From positions 1 to 31,820 of IMG/VR virus record IMGVR_UViG_3300022859_000149: a stretch of DNA of 31,820 bases, one strand, 5' to 3'. The position numbers and the translations under genes were made by a program. This DNA is from a virus. The notes beneath the pieces were generated by a model. The model was not told the DNA's origin, ran no database searches, and saw nothing but the letters and a program-made list of their open reading frames with translations. Positions 15,247 through 22,505 of this stretch are shown piece by piece (position 1 is the first letter of the stretch; every line of letters begins with the position of its first letter).

Positions 15247-15420
15247 TTGACCGCAATCATCGCAATCATCGTACTCGTTGTCGCTCTGTTTTTTGATGGC
15301 CTTGCGCTACAAATAGTCTCAGCGGTCTTAATCTTTTTATTGGCCAACTTCGTGCTAACCATGCTGATGACTGTGAAGCGTATCCACATTGCGCTTTCGA
15401 GTAGATTTCTCAGAACTTGA
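15247..15420 (+). CDS. Small two-TM membrane protein or fragment
   Basis: The plus frame from about 15190 to 15420 encodes two hydrophobic helices (ILTAIIAIIVLVVALFF and IVSAVLIFLLANFVLTMLM) followed by a basic tail. It is lower in GC than its surroundings. No ATG or GTG begins the plausible part: TTG 15247 is the only internal start, while the frame is open back to 15082 across the antisense of the methyltransferase stump. It may be the cut 3' end of a transferred membrane-protein gene. No function can be assigned. Confidence 0.35.
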   Translation: MTAIIAIIVLVVALFFDGLALQIVSAVLIFLLANFVLTMLMTVKRIHIALSSRFLRT

Positions 15421-15445
15421 GCAGCGGACTCTAAGTCCGCTACTC
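15419..15445. promoter_or_regulatory. Inverted repeat containing a C-box-like GACT-N3-AGTC
   Basis: AGCGGACT (15423-15430), CTA, AGTCCGCT (15434-15441) is a perfect 8-bp inverted repeat, extended by GAG/CTC after one mismatch. The core GACT-N3-AGTC equals the consensus operator of type II controller proteins. It could equally be a terminator-type hairpin, although no T run follows. It lies about 140 bp upstream of the intact methyltransferase. Confidence 0.45.
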
Positions 15446-15490
15446 AATGCCGATAAGCCTCAGTATCCCTTACCTTTCGCCTGAACGATG

Positions 15491-15507
15491 GTGACGTTAA
15501 GCGTCAC
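15491..15507. promoter_or_regulatory. Second inverted repeat upstream of the methyltransferase
   Basis: GTGACG (15491-15496), TTAAG, CGTCAC (15502-15507) forms a 6-bp hairpin or operator. It lies between the C-box-like repeat and ATG 15579, in a stretch (15421-15578) with no gene. Autoregulation of the methyltransferase is plausible, but no regulator gene is seen next to it. Confidence 0.4.
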
Positions 15508-15578
15508 ACCCTTGAACGGCTAACGAGCCTGATGCTGGCGTCATTCGGTCCCCGCATCACCTACAAAGAACTAACGGC

Positions 15579-16856
15579 ATGAAATCAGACCTCGACGCGC
15601 TGAACCTCATCACCGACAAGGTGCTGGGGTATCGGCGCGACCAAGCAGAGCCGAAGCACAAGGCCCCAGCCGGGCCAGCGGCGGACTTCACCTTCTATGA
15701 GTTTTTCGCGGGTGGCGGGATGGTCCGGTCGGGCCTTGGCCTCAATTGGGAGTGCCTGTTCGCCAACGATTTCGACTTCAAGAAAAGCGCCGCCTACGCC
15801 GCTAATTGGGGTGACGGCGAACTGGTCACCAAGGACGTTGGCAAATTGTCGGCAAGGGAAATACCGGGCCGGGCTGATCTCGTTTGGGCGTCATTCCCGT
15901 GCCAAGACCTGTCGCTTGCCGGGATGGGTGCGGGGCTAAAGGGCGACCGCTCAGGAACCTTCTGGCCGTTTTGGCGCTTAGTGAAGAATCTGGCTGCCGA
16001 GAAGCGCGGGCCTAGCGTGATTGTGCTGGAAAACGTCTGCGGCACGCTCACGTCGCATGACGGGAAGGACTTCCCCGCCATTGCCGATGCGTTGGCGGAT
16101 AGCGGGTATCGGTTCGGTGCGATGGTGGTCGATGCGGCGGAGTTTGTTCCGCAGTCGCGCCCCCGTCTGTTCATCATCGCGGTAGCCAAGGGCCTCGCGA
16201 TCCCGGAAGGGCTTGTGGCTCCCGAATCTTCGCTGCTGTGGCACAGCAAGGCCCTCCAGGTCGCGCACTTGCGCCTCAAGGGTAAGGCCAAGCAGCAATG
16301 GCTTTGGTGGAAACTTCCGGCACCGCCGCGAAGAAACACGCGCTTTGCCGATTTCGTGGAAGATGACCCCGCCAGCGTCTCCTGGCATACGCCGGAAGAA
16401 ACCGAGCGCCTTCTCGGCATGATGAGCGACTTAAACGAACAGAAGGTTGATGACGCCAAGAAAAGCGGTCAATTGTTGGTTGGAACCGTCTACAAACGGA
16501 CCCGCCTCGACAACAAGGACAAGAAGAAGGTGCAGCGGGCAGAAATCCGGTTTGACGATATAGCCGGGTGTCTCCGGACTTCGACGGGCGGTTCCAGTCG
16601 CCAACTCATTGTCGTGGTGAAGGGCGATGAAGTGCGCTCCCGGCTCCTGTCCAGCCGCGAGGCGGCCCGGCTCATGGGGTTGCCGGATGAGTACAAGTTG
16701 CCCAGAAGTTACAATGAAGCGTACCATTTGGTCGGGGACGGCGTAGTAGTCCCCGTGGTGCGGTATCTGGCCGAAAATCTGCTAGAGCCCATCGTGCTGA
16801 GCCACCAGCCAAAGGGTGCCAATGCCAGCCGTAATACCGTGCGAACAAGACATTGA
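15579..16856 (+). CDS. DNA (cytosine-5-)-methyltransferase
   Basis: 425-aa modification enzyme that transfers a methyl group from SAM to C5 of cytosine. It has all main motifs in order: FFAGGGMVRSGL (motif I, residues 42-53), FPCQDLS (motif IV, catalytic Cys108), VLENVCG (motif VI, 149-155), PQSRPRLFII (motif VIII, 191-200) and a motif X-like VGDGVVVPVVRYL near the end, where GD replaces the usual GN. The recognition sequence cannot be read. It overlaps the endonuclease gene by about 35 nt, so they form a type II cassette. With the endonuclease apparently inactivated it would act as an orphan methylase protecting phage DNA. Confidence 0.85.
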   Translation: MKSDLDALNLITDKVLGYRRDQAEPKHKAPAGPAADFTFYEFFAGGGMVRSGLGLNWECLFANDFDFKKSAAYAANWGDGELVTKDVGKLSAREIPGRADLVWASFPCQDLSLAGMGAGLKGDRSGTFWPFWRLVKNLAAEKRGPSVIVLENVCGTLTSHDGKDFPAIADALADSGYRFGAMVVDAAEFVPQSRPRLFIIAVAKGLAIPEGLVAPESSLLWHSKALQVAHLRLKGKAKQQWLWWKLPAPPRRNTRFADFVEDDPASVSWHTPEETERLLGMMSDLNEQKVDDAKKSGQLLVGTVYKRTRLDNKDKKKVQRAEIRFDDIAGCLRTSTGGSSRQLIVVVKGDEVRSRLLSSREAARLMGLPDEYKLPRSYNEAYHLVGDGVVVPVVRYLAENLLEPIVLSHQPKGANASRNTVRTRH

Positions 16857-17685
16857 CCTCCAAAAGCAGATTGAGGAATTTGCGGAGGTCTTAAAGACCG
16901 AATCGCACGCCCTCGGCACCCACGGCCTATCCGAATTAGAGTTCTACCAGAGCGGCATTCTTGAAGGTGCGGTCCAGCGCATTCGCGGCCAATACTCGGC
17001 AACGATGCACGAGAAGCGCGACTTCGTGGCGCGTGTTCTGAACCACATGCAGGACGCCGGGTACATCACCGAATGGCATTCGGCAGGGAGCGCCAACCGG
17101 CATGACTATTCGATCCGGTTCAAGAACGGGCGCATCTCCGTGGTTGAGTTGAAGGGTTGCATGGACGGCAACAACACAAACATTTTCGAGCGCCCGACCC
17201 ATGCTCAAGAGTTCATCATATGGAGTGTGTGTCCTAGTGCAGGCTCCGATCCTCGGAAGAACGTGTGGTCGGGCGTCCACACACGACTTAGCGCGTAAAT
17301 AATTGCAAACGAAAAGCAGGTAGATGGTCTGATCGTTTGGGACTGGTTCTGTGGCACGGCTCTTAGGCCGTGCCCCAAGCTAGAACGCCTGCCGGGCCAA
17401 AGGCTCACGACCATTGGTCAACACAAGCTTCCGCCGCCGTGCATCTACTTATTCCCGCGAACCGTGCCGAGTGTCCGGAACAACCCGAATCCCGATCCTC
17501 ACCAACTTGATGATGTGGGTTTTCTACATGCCATAAACGAATGCTTCGGCGGCTACTTAGATGAAATCAATAGCGTCCGTTTCTTGGTGGCCCACAGGGA
17601 CACCGAGACCGTTAGGACCACATCTGTCGAGCGCGGGGGAGTCCTCCAGCGGTCATCAAAGGCGACCCCGATCCGCCGCCGCTAG
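16822..17685 (+). pseudogene. Type II restriction endonuclease, interrupted by in-frame TAA
   Basis: Starts at ATG 16822 with AAAGGG upstream. The first 158 codons contain a PD-(D/E)XK-like triad: Asp in RHDYSIRF, then VVELKG (Glu and Lys 14 and 16 residues later). TAA at 17296-17298 ends that frame, but the same frame continues as coding-like sequence (IIANEKQVDGLIVWDWFCGT and onward) to TAG at 17685; a later fragment has a possible GTG start at 17464. A single GAA or CAA to TAA change would explain it. The pairing with the overlapping methyltransferase is the main reason for the functional call. Readthrough or a sequencing error are alternatives. Confidence 0.6.
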
Positions 17686-17706
17686 GGAGTTAAGTATATA
17701 ATTCCC

Positions 17707-17740
17707 AAATCAAAACCCCACGAGCCGGAACCCGTGGGGG
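17707..17740 (-). terminator. Terminator of the leftward early operon
   Basis: CCCCACG (17716-17722) pairs with CGTGGGG (17733-17739) around a 10-nt loop. Read on the minus strand, the stem is followed by TTTTGATTT, a good intrinsic terminator. It lies downstream of the last leftward gene (ending 17873). The region 17741-17872 holds no gene; it has an imperfect CCGCA/TGCGG repeat (17741-17760) and an A/T-rich GCTATATAGCTATATTA tract that could carry a promoter. Confidence 0.7.
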
Positions 17741-17872
17741 CCGCAGGACGAACCTTGCGGGATGATGAACGCTATATAGCTATATTACGGTTGGTGTTCA
17801 AATCAATGGCGGCTATGCACTTCGCAAAACCATAATGGCCTGATTATTGGCTCTAAACCACACATGGGCGGC

Positions 17873-18181
17873 TTATTTCCGGACAGCTTTCTTCTTGGCC
17901 ACACTCTTCTTCGCAGGAGCCTTTGGCTTCTCCGGAGGCGGCCCGTCTAAGCGGTATTCGTTCGGCTTCAGCTTCGCGTCGTCATTTTTGGAACGGATCG
18001 GCCAGCCTTCTTCGTCACGAAGTTCTCTCAACCGGCGCGCCCATTCACTGACGCCGTGTCCGGCTGCGTCGCGATCCCAATGTTCGCAAGTGCCGCAACA
18101 TCTAGCCGTTCGGTAGTTTGGCGGAATTGCCTTAGGTTTCATCGATGACGCCCGCATCTGTTCGCGTTGCTCGTTGGTCAT
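17873..18181 (-). CDS. Zinc/HTH-like small DNA-binding protein
   Basis: 102-aa protein. Start ATG 18181 is chosen because it overlaps the upstream stop (ATGA), while the longer frame would cover the zinc-ribbon gene. RCCGTCEHWDRD near residues 26-37 resembles a metal-binding or structural Cys cluster, ARRLRELRDEEGWPIRSK near 47-64 resembles the winged-helix HTH_39-like pattern, and the C-terminus is a Lys/Ala-rich tail (KAPAKKSVAKKKAVRK). It is the last gene of the left early operon. Role unknown; DNA binding is likely. Confidence 0.55.
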   Translation of the reverse strand: MTNEQREQMRASSMKPKAIPPNYRTARCCGTCEHWDRDAAGHGVSEWARRLRELRDEEGWPIRSKNDDAKLKPNEYRLDGPPPEKPKAPAKKSVAKKKAVRK

Positions 18182-18345
18182 CGTGACTCCTTCGCCGGGA
18201 TCCGCGCGCCGGCATTGCCGCACTTCGGGCATTTGGCGTTGACGTGATTCGGGTACTCCGCGTCGCGATAGGCCCAGCCGAACAGGCGCAGGCAGGACGT
18301 GCACTCGAGCCATATGGTGCGGAGCCCCGTTCGGTCGACGCTCAT
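18178..18345 (-). CDS. 55-aa zinc-ribbon protein
   Basis: Small ORF reading MSVDRTGLRTIWLECTSCLR, then a second CxxC as KCPKCGNAG. The two CxxC pairs (residues 15-18 and 40-43) form a zinc ribbon. It starts at 18345 directly on the stop of the Sak4-like gene (TGATG) and ends overlapping the next ATG. The coupling on both sides and the two motifs make it convincing in spite of its size. Function unknown; such proteins are common near phage recombination genes. Confidence 0.7.
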   Translation of the reverse strand: MSVDRTGLRTIWLECTSCLRLFGWAYRDAEYPNHVNAKCPKCGNAGARIPAKESR

Positions 18346-19397
18346 CAGACCAGCTCGCCCTGCGTATCGGCATCGGCCTGGGCACCCGGATCGTCGTCGA
18401 TCGGCGGCGCTTGGTCCTCGACACCCTCATCTTCGGCGAGTGATGCGGTGTCGGCGTCGATTGCCATCTTGTTGAGGCGTTCTAGGTGCGGCTTTAGGAA
18501 GTCGATCTGCGCCGGCTTCAGCTGCTGTTGCCAGCTTTGCCACCGACTGTAGCCCTCGGCAGCGACTTCCTCGGCGCGCTGGAGCAGTTTCTCGCCGGCA
18601 CTCTGGGCGCCGCTTGATGTCTGACCGGCTGGCGCGTCGGTGGTCGTCGACGCTGCGGCCTGCCCGTGGTGGATTGCCGCGAGCTTCCGGCCGTGCTCGC
18701 GGGTGATCTGCACGCCGGCCTTGAAGACGTCGTGGTACTGGATCGAGAGGGCCTTGGCCGTCCATTTTGGTACGCCGGGGGCCTCGGGATCCAAGACCGC
18801 GAGGAAGTCGAACTCGTGCCAGATGGACGAGTCCATGATCGGCAGTGTGCCGGTGTCGACGACCTCGTCTTTTGAGCCGTCGCGCGTCTGCACCTTGACC
18901 ATCTTCTTCTTCGGCTTTGCCCGCAGGCAGATGATGACGTGCATGTCCGCCTGCTTGGCCTTTTCGAAGAGGCGCCACAGTTTGATCTTCGGGGCCTTCC
19001 ATTTGTGGAACGGCACGTTGTCGCCGGACACGCCGGCCGACGCCTGATCGAGGACACCGCCGTCCCCGTCCCATGCATGTGAGCCCGAGTCGATGATCAA
19101 ACCGGCGAGGCCTTGGGCCTTTGCGTCGTCGATCGCTCTTTCGTATTTCTCCTGGGTGTATGGCGCATCCAGGCTCGAGTAGTCGAAGTCGAAGCCCTTA
19201 TCGCCGAGGCGGTCCTTGTGGTAAGCGGCACCGCGTCCGCCCTCAGTGTCCGCCAAGCCCCAGCGCTTGCCGCCGCACAGTCCATCCATCAGCAGCATGG
19301 CGGTCCAGGTTTTGCCGGTGCCGGTCATGCCGCCGATCGAGGCGAACAGGTAGGGCTTGAGGTCGGGCGGGGGTGGTCCGTATCGCTGCACGCTCAT
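18345..19397 (-). CDS. Sak4-like RecA-fold ATPase (putative ssDNA annealing/recombination)
   Basis: 350-aa AAA/RecA-fold ATPase. Walker A GGMTGTGKT lies at residues 22-30, a Walker B-like LIIDSGSHAWDG near 100-111, and ADTEGGRGAAYH follows a pattern common in phage Sak4/AAA_24 proteins. The last about 100 residues are acidic and variable, ending DDPGAQADADTQGELV, possibly a partner-binding tail. It lies downstream of the exonuclease and Rad50-like ATPase, so the three probably act in DNA end processing and strand annealing. No Red-beta, RecT or Erf homologue is seen, which leaves this as the likely recombinase. Confidence 0.7.
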   Translation of the reverse strand: MSVQRYGPPPPDLKPYLFASIGGMTGTGKTWTAMLLMDGLCGGKRWGLADTEGGRGAAYHKDRLGDKGFDFDYSSLDAPYTQEKYERAIDDAKAQGLAGLIIDSGSHAWDGDGGVLDQASAGVSGDNVPFHKWKAPKIKLWRLFEKAKQADMHVIICLRAKPKKKMVKVQTRDGSKDEVVDTGTLPIMDSSIWHEFDFLAVLDPEAPGVPKWTAKALSIQYHDVFKAGVQITREHGRKLAAIHHGQAAASTTTDAPAGQTSSGAQSAGEKLLQRAEEVAAEGYSRWQSWQQQLKPAQIDFLKPHLERLNKMAIDADTASLAEDEGVEDQAPPIDDDPGAQADADTQGELV

Positions 19398-19406
19398 GGG
19401 GACTCC

Positions 19407-20717
19407 TTACTCTGCGGCCTGGGCTTCGACCGGGGGGTTGGCGAGGTTGCCGTCCTCGATTACGAACCCGACCTTGCCGTCGTTCCTAACGACTTCAATC
19501 CACACCTGGAAATCGTGCTCGTCCGCCATCTCGCTGATCAGCTTCATTGCGTCGTCGTCCAGCAGCGAGCCGTCGCGCACGCGGATCACCTTGAGCTTCG
19601 GGCTCATTGCCATGGCGATCGCCAGCGACACCCGCAGTTGCTCGGCGTCGCTGGCCTGGGCGAAGGGAATTTCGTTTAGGAGGATCTCGCGCGTGCCGAA
19701 GCCGATGCCCTCGACTGGCAGCTTGGCCGATCGTATGGCGTCGACCTTTTGCTTGTCGCGCTGGTTGATCGTCTCCGAGAGCCTCTTGGCTTCCGCCTCG
19801 TGTTCCTCGGCATCGGCAAGGTGTAGCGCGCGCGCTTTTTTGGCCGTGACGTTCTTGTTCGTCGTTCTAGCTGCCGCGATCCTTTCACGCAGCGCTCCGG
19901 TGTCGACGGGTTCGGGCAGTTCCTCCGCGTCCTCGATTTTCTTGTCGATCGCGGCTGCGGCCTCCAGGGCAGCTGCAGATTGCTGGTCAAAGTCGTCGGC
20001 TTGGGCCCGCAGTTCGGCGGCGCGCCCCTCGTGGCGCTCGGCATCCGCCCTCTTGTCGACGGCATCGCGCTGCGCTTCCTCGCGGCGCGCCTTGCGCTGC
20101 TCGATCGTAGCGTTGTGTTCGCCGGCGTTCTGTAGTTCGTCGACTAGGTCCGACTCGTCGACCGGTTCGTCGGGCGTGTCCGGTGGCACCTGGATCAGCC
20201 CGGCCGCGTTACGCAGCTCTTTGGCGGACCGGTTTTCGTCGGTCCGCTTTGCGTAGTCGCCGCGGTTTTTGCCCTCGATATCATCGAAGTCGATTCCCGG
20301 GACGAGCGTTTTCAGGGTGTCGAATTGGTCCTCGGGCCTGGCTCGCGCGAATTCCAGCGGGTCGAAGGTGAGGGCGCCGAGCAGGTCGTCGATCATCCGC
20401 TGCGGCGATGGGAACCTGGCGCCCTCGGCATTCTCGACGCTGATCGACGTCGTGTAGCCGCCGGCCTTGCCCTCGCGGAAGGTGCGGGTAACGACGAGCT
20501 CGCCGAGGTCGAGCCGGATCCGCGCCTTGTCGGCGCCCTTGCGTATCGGTGCGGCTTGAATGTGCGACGCGCCATCGAGCGCCCACCACAGCGAATCTAG
20601 GACGCTGCTCTTGCCGGCGCCGTTCTTGCCGGTTATCTGGACCATGTTGCCGTCAGGCCTGATCGTGACCGCGACCAGCCGCTTCACATTCTCCGCTTGC
20701 AGTTCAATGATCTTCAC
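19407..20717 (-). CDS. Rad50/SMC/RecF-like coiled-coil ATPase
   Basis: 436-aa ATPase. Walker A TGKNGAGKSSVLD lies near residues 29-41, the middle is a long coiled-coil (about 200-320), and an ABC-type signature region follows (FAQASDAEQLRVSLAIAMAM, near 362-381), then a Walker B-like VIRVRDGSLLDDDAM. GTG 20717 is chosen because it overlaps the exonuclease stop (GTGA) and has GGAGG upstream; an earlier GTG at 20744 would add 9 residues. It probably works with the adjacent exonuclease, like Rad50 with Mre11 or SbcC with SbcD, although no Mre11 homologue is seen. Confidence 0.75.
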   Translation of the reverse strand: MKIIELQAENVKRLVAVTIRPDGNMVQITGKNGAGKSSVLDSLWWALDGASHIQAAPIRKGADKARIRLDLGELVVTRTFREGKAGGYTTSISVENAEGARFPSPQRMIDDLLGALTFDPLEFARARPEDQFDTLKTLVPGIDFDDIEGKNRGDYAKRTDENRSAKELRNAAGLIQVPPDTPDEPVDESDLVDELQNAGEHNATIEQRKARREEAQRDAVDKRADAERHEGRAAELRAQADDFDQQSAAALEAAAAIDKKIEDAEELPEPVDTGALRERIAAARTTNKNVTAKKARALHLADAEEHEAEAKRLSETINQRDKQKVDAIRSAKLPVEGIGFGTREILLNEIPFAQASDAEQLRVSLAIAMAMSPKLKVIRVRDGSLLDDDAMKLISEMADEHDFQVWIEVVRNDGKVGFVIEDGNLANPPVEAQAAE

Positions 20718-21661
20718 TCTGCTGCCTCCATCGGTGCCTGCCACTGCAGGAGCCGTTCATAGGTTTCGGGATCCACTTCGCGTCTGATTTCGCGGTCGAG
20801 CCATGCCGACTCCGCCCACCTGGGCATTTCGATCCAGGCGATGCGCGACGCGTAGCCGGGCCATTCATTCGTTCGCAGGCCCTTGCGCCAGAGCTCGAGG
20901 GCGTGGTCGACCTTGCGCTCGGCGAGGTCCATGACGGCCGGCGGCAGGCCGATCACCGAGAGGGCGTAGGGCGGGGTGTTTTCCTGGACCACGAACAGGA
21001 AGGTCGGGTTGTCGATCTTGAGCACCGCGCGAATCCCGCGGCGGTACCAAGCGGCCTGCACCTCGAACCCCATGTTGAAGGCCAGGCGTTCGACACCGCC
21101 TTCCGGGTTGGCGCTGGCACCGGTGGACTTATAGTCGGGGAACACTCTGACCATCGGGCCGTCGGTGTGGTGCCAGTCGAGCCGGCAGCGAGCCCAGGTG
21201 TCGCCCTCGCGCCAGATCAGCGTGACCTCGGGCTGTCCGTTGAGAAAGGCGCCGGCCATTTGCTCGTGGGCATCGAGCTGGGCCCGAGCGGCCGTCGCCA
21301 TGGCGCGGACGTTTTCGTATTGGTGCTCGAGCAGCGGGATGAAGCCGTTGGCGTAGGCATCGTCCTTGAACTCGCGCGCGTCCTTCTTCTTCCAGTCCTT
21401 GAACTCGCCCGGCGCGATCGCGAATTGCCGATCGTCATGCAGCAGCATCGAGTGTGCTGCCGAGCCCAGGTCGAACATCTGACGGTTCTCGGGCTCGTGG
21501 TCCGGGTTGAGTTTTGGATGCGAAGTCCAGGCATGCCGGGGCGACTTGCCGAGCAGCGTCTTGATCAGCGACGAACTGAGCGATGGGGCCGGACCGACCG
21601 GGTCAGCATGGTAGTCGTCGTGGGAGAGTTCCGGGTACGCGCCCGGCTCGGTGATCTTCAG
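20714..21661 (-). CDS. PD-(D/E)XK exonuclease (RecE/YqaJ-like), CTG start
   Basis: 315-aa nuclease. The first part (GAYPELSHDDYHADPVGPAP, then SLSSSLIKTLLGKSPRHAW) is the hallmark of DUF3799-like phage exonucleases. Catalytic segments are GEFKDWKKKDAR early, EVTLIWREGDTWARCRLDW, then VFPDYKST, where Asp and Lys complete the PD-(D/E)XK core. The conserved N-terminus lies upstream of the first ATG (21478). The only start that includes it is CTG 21661, which overlaps the previous stop (CTGA) and has AAGGAG 8 nt upstream; a TAA precedes it in frame. With the ATPases downstream it forms a recombination module. Confidence 0.75.
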   Translation of the reverse strand: MKITEPGAYPELSHDDYHADPVGPAPSLSSSLIKTLLGKSPRHAWTSHPKLNPDHEPENRQMFDLGSAAHSMLLHDDRQFAIAPGEFKDWKKKDAREFKDDAYANGFIPLLEHQYENVRAMATAARAQLDAHEQMAGAFLNGQPEVTLIWREGDTWARCRLDWHHTDGPMVRVFPDYKSTGASANPEGGVERLAFNMGFEVQAAWYRRGIRAVLKIDNPTFLFVVQENTPPYALSVIGLPPAVMDLAERKVDHALELWRKGLRTNEWPGYASRIAWIEMPRWAESAWLDREIRREVDPETYERLLQWQAPMEAAE

Positions 21662-22029
21662 GGTGTCATCTCCTTAACCAGTTGGTGCCGGTAGGCGCGC
21701 GCCAAGCTATTGCAGGGGCGCTCGATCGAGCCCTGCCAGTGGTCGAACGTTCGGAACAGTCGGCTGCGGTCAATCTCGGGCATGACCTGCCGTCCAGTCA
21801 GGGCGCGATAGATCCCCGCTTGCAGGATCGCCTGCTGCCGGAGCGTCATCAGCATGGTGCGGTTCTTCTCGGTGTCGGGCGTCATCTCGAGTTTCGTTGC
21901 GGCGGTCGCCCATACCTCCGCAGCAGTCCTGACCAGCGCCCGCCAGTGTGGATCGATCAGGTTAACCGTGTGGTAGGCGCGCGGTTCCGTCCTTGTGGCG
22001 TCGATGGAGACCAGGACCCCGGTGCTCAT
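21658..22029 (-). CDS. Hypothetical early protein
   Basis: 123-aa protein, start ATG 22029 overlapping the previous stop, end overlapping the CTG of the exonuclease gene. It is largely helical (LVRTAAEVWATAATKLEMTP, LMTLRQQAILQAGIYRALTG) and basic at the C-terminus. I recognise no family. Its place directly before the exonuclease suggests a role in the same module, perhaps as an accessory or regulatory protein. Confidence 0.6.
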   Translation of the reverse strand: MSTGVLVSIDATRTEPRAYHTVNLIDPHWRALVRTAAEVWATAATKLEMTPDTEKNRTMLMTLRQQAILQAGIYRALTGRQVMPEIDRSRLFRTFDHWQGSIERPCNSLARAYRHQLVKEMTP

Positions 22030-22253
22030 GCCTCCCCCTGGTCAGGCTTGGGGTCGCGTCGGTTGACGAATTTCGACGTGACCCGAACGTCGATCAGTTG
22101 GCCGAATGCGTTGCCGACTTCGAAGTTCGGAATTGCGACGTCACCGCCCTTGCTCAGAACCTTAACGGCGGCGCTCGCGGCAATCACGCTGTCGGGGTCA
22201 GCGTTGTCGACCGGGATGAATGCGCGGATCGTTACTTCGTAGCCTGTTTTCAC
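22026..22253 (-). CDS. Hypothetical early protein, strand-rich
   Basis: 75-aa protein starting at GTG 22253 with AAAGGA about 7 nt upstream. The pattern TGYEVTIRAFIPVDNADPDS then VIDVRVTSKF-type strands suggests a small alpha-beta fold. It has no recognised family. It is the first gene after the structured leader at 22279-22352 and may be regulated by it. Confidence 0.6.
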   Translation of the reverse strand: MKTGYEVTIRAFIPVDNADPDSVIAASAAVKVLSKGGDVAIPNFEVGNAFGQLIDVRVTSKFVNRRDPKPDQGEA

Positions 22254-22278
22254 TGTTGGTCCTTTCGGTTGGAAGAAG

Positions 22279-22352
22279 CCCCGCCGGCGAGTTGCCCTGA
22301 GAGAGGCAGTCCAAGCGTGTCAGGGATCGGGGAGGCATGGGTGCCGGCGGGG
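22279..22352 (-). ncRNA. Candidate structured RNA leader in the left early operon
   Basis: An outer perfect 10-bp stem, CCCCGCCGGC (22279-22288) with GCCGGCGGGG (22343-22352), encloses an inner 6-bp stem, CCCTGA (22295-22300) with TCAGGG (22320-22325). On the transcribed minus strand the element ends about 25 nt before GTG 22253. The stretch 22254-22358 has no ORF. It could be a regulatory leader, a processing site or an attenuator; no known riboswitch class is recognised. Confidence 0.5.
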
Positions 22353-22358
22353 GGAGGG

Positions 22359-22505
22359 TCATGGCGCGAGGATCACGGCAAGCAGGTAGCCCGCGAAGCC
22401 TGCGAATAGGGCGACGATGAACCAACGCGGCACATGGTGCGTTTCAACCTCGCGCCGCTTTGCTGGCTTGAACATCGACTGCAAAATCTTCCGCCGCGTG
22501 TTCAT
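22359..22505 (-). CDS. 48-aa single-TM protein
   Basis: Small ORF starting MNTRRKILQSMFKPAKRREV with a basic N-terminus, then one transmembrane segment (WFIVALFAGFAGYLLAVILAP) at the C-terminus. Start ATG 22505 overlaps the previous stop (ATGA). The positively charged N-terminus suggests it stays in the cytoplasm. Small early membrane proteins of phages often affect host physiology or superinfection, but nothing specific can be said. Confidence 0.6.
   Translation of the reverse strand: MNTRRKILQSMFKPAKRREVETHHVPRWFIVALFAGFAGYLLAVILAP

Noticed and set aside
15186-15389. N-terminal part of the minus-strand frame containing the methyltransferase stump
   Set aside because: Thr/Lys/Ile-rich sequence is the antisense image of two transmembrane helices on the plus strand; not part of a methyltransferase.
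17296-17298. Recoded stop (selenocysteine or pyrrolysine) in the endonuclease
   Set aside because: The codon is TAA, not TGA or TAG, and no recoding element or special tRNA is seen; nonsense mutation or sequencing error is simpler.
17741-17872. Possible phage attachment site in the AT-rich gap after the terminator
   Set aside because: No integrase is present and no core repeat or tRNA-like sequence can be recognised.
19357-20256. Plus-strand 299-codon frame opposite the Rad50-like gene
   Set aside because: Ser/Ala-rich shadow antisense to a Walker A/coiled-coil ATPase; no plausible promoter or neighbour.
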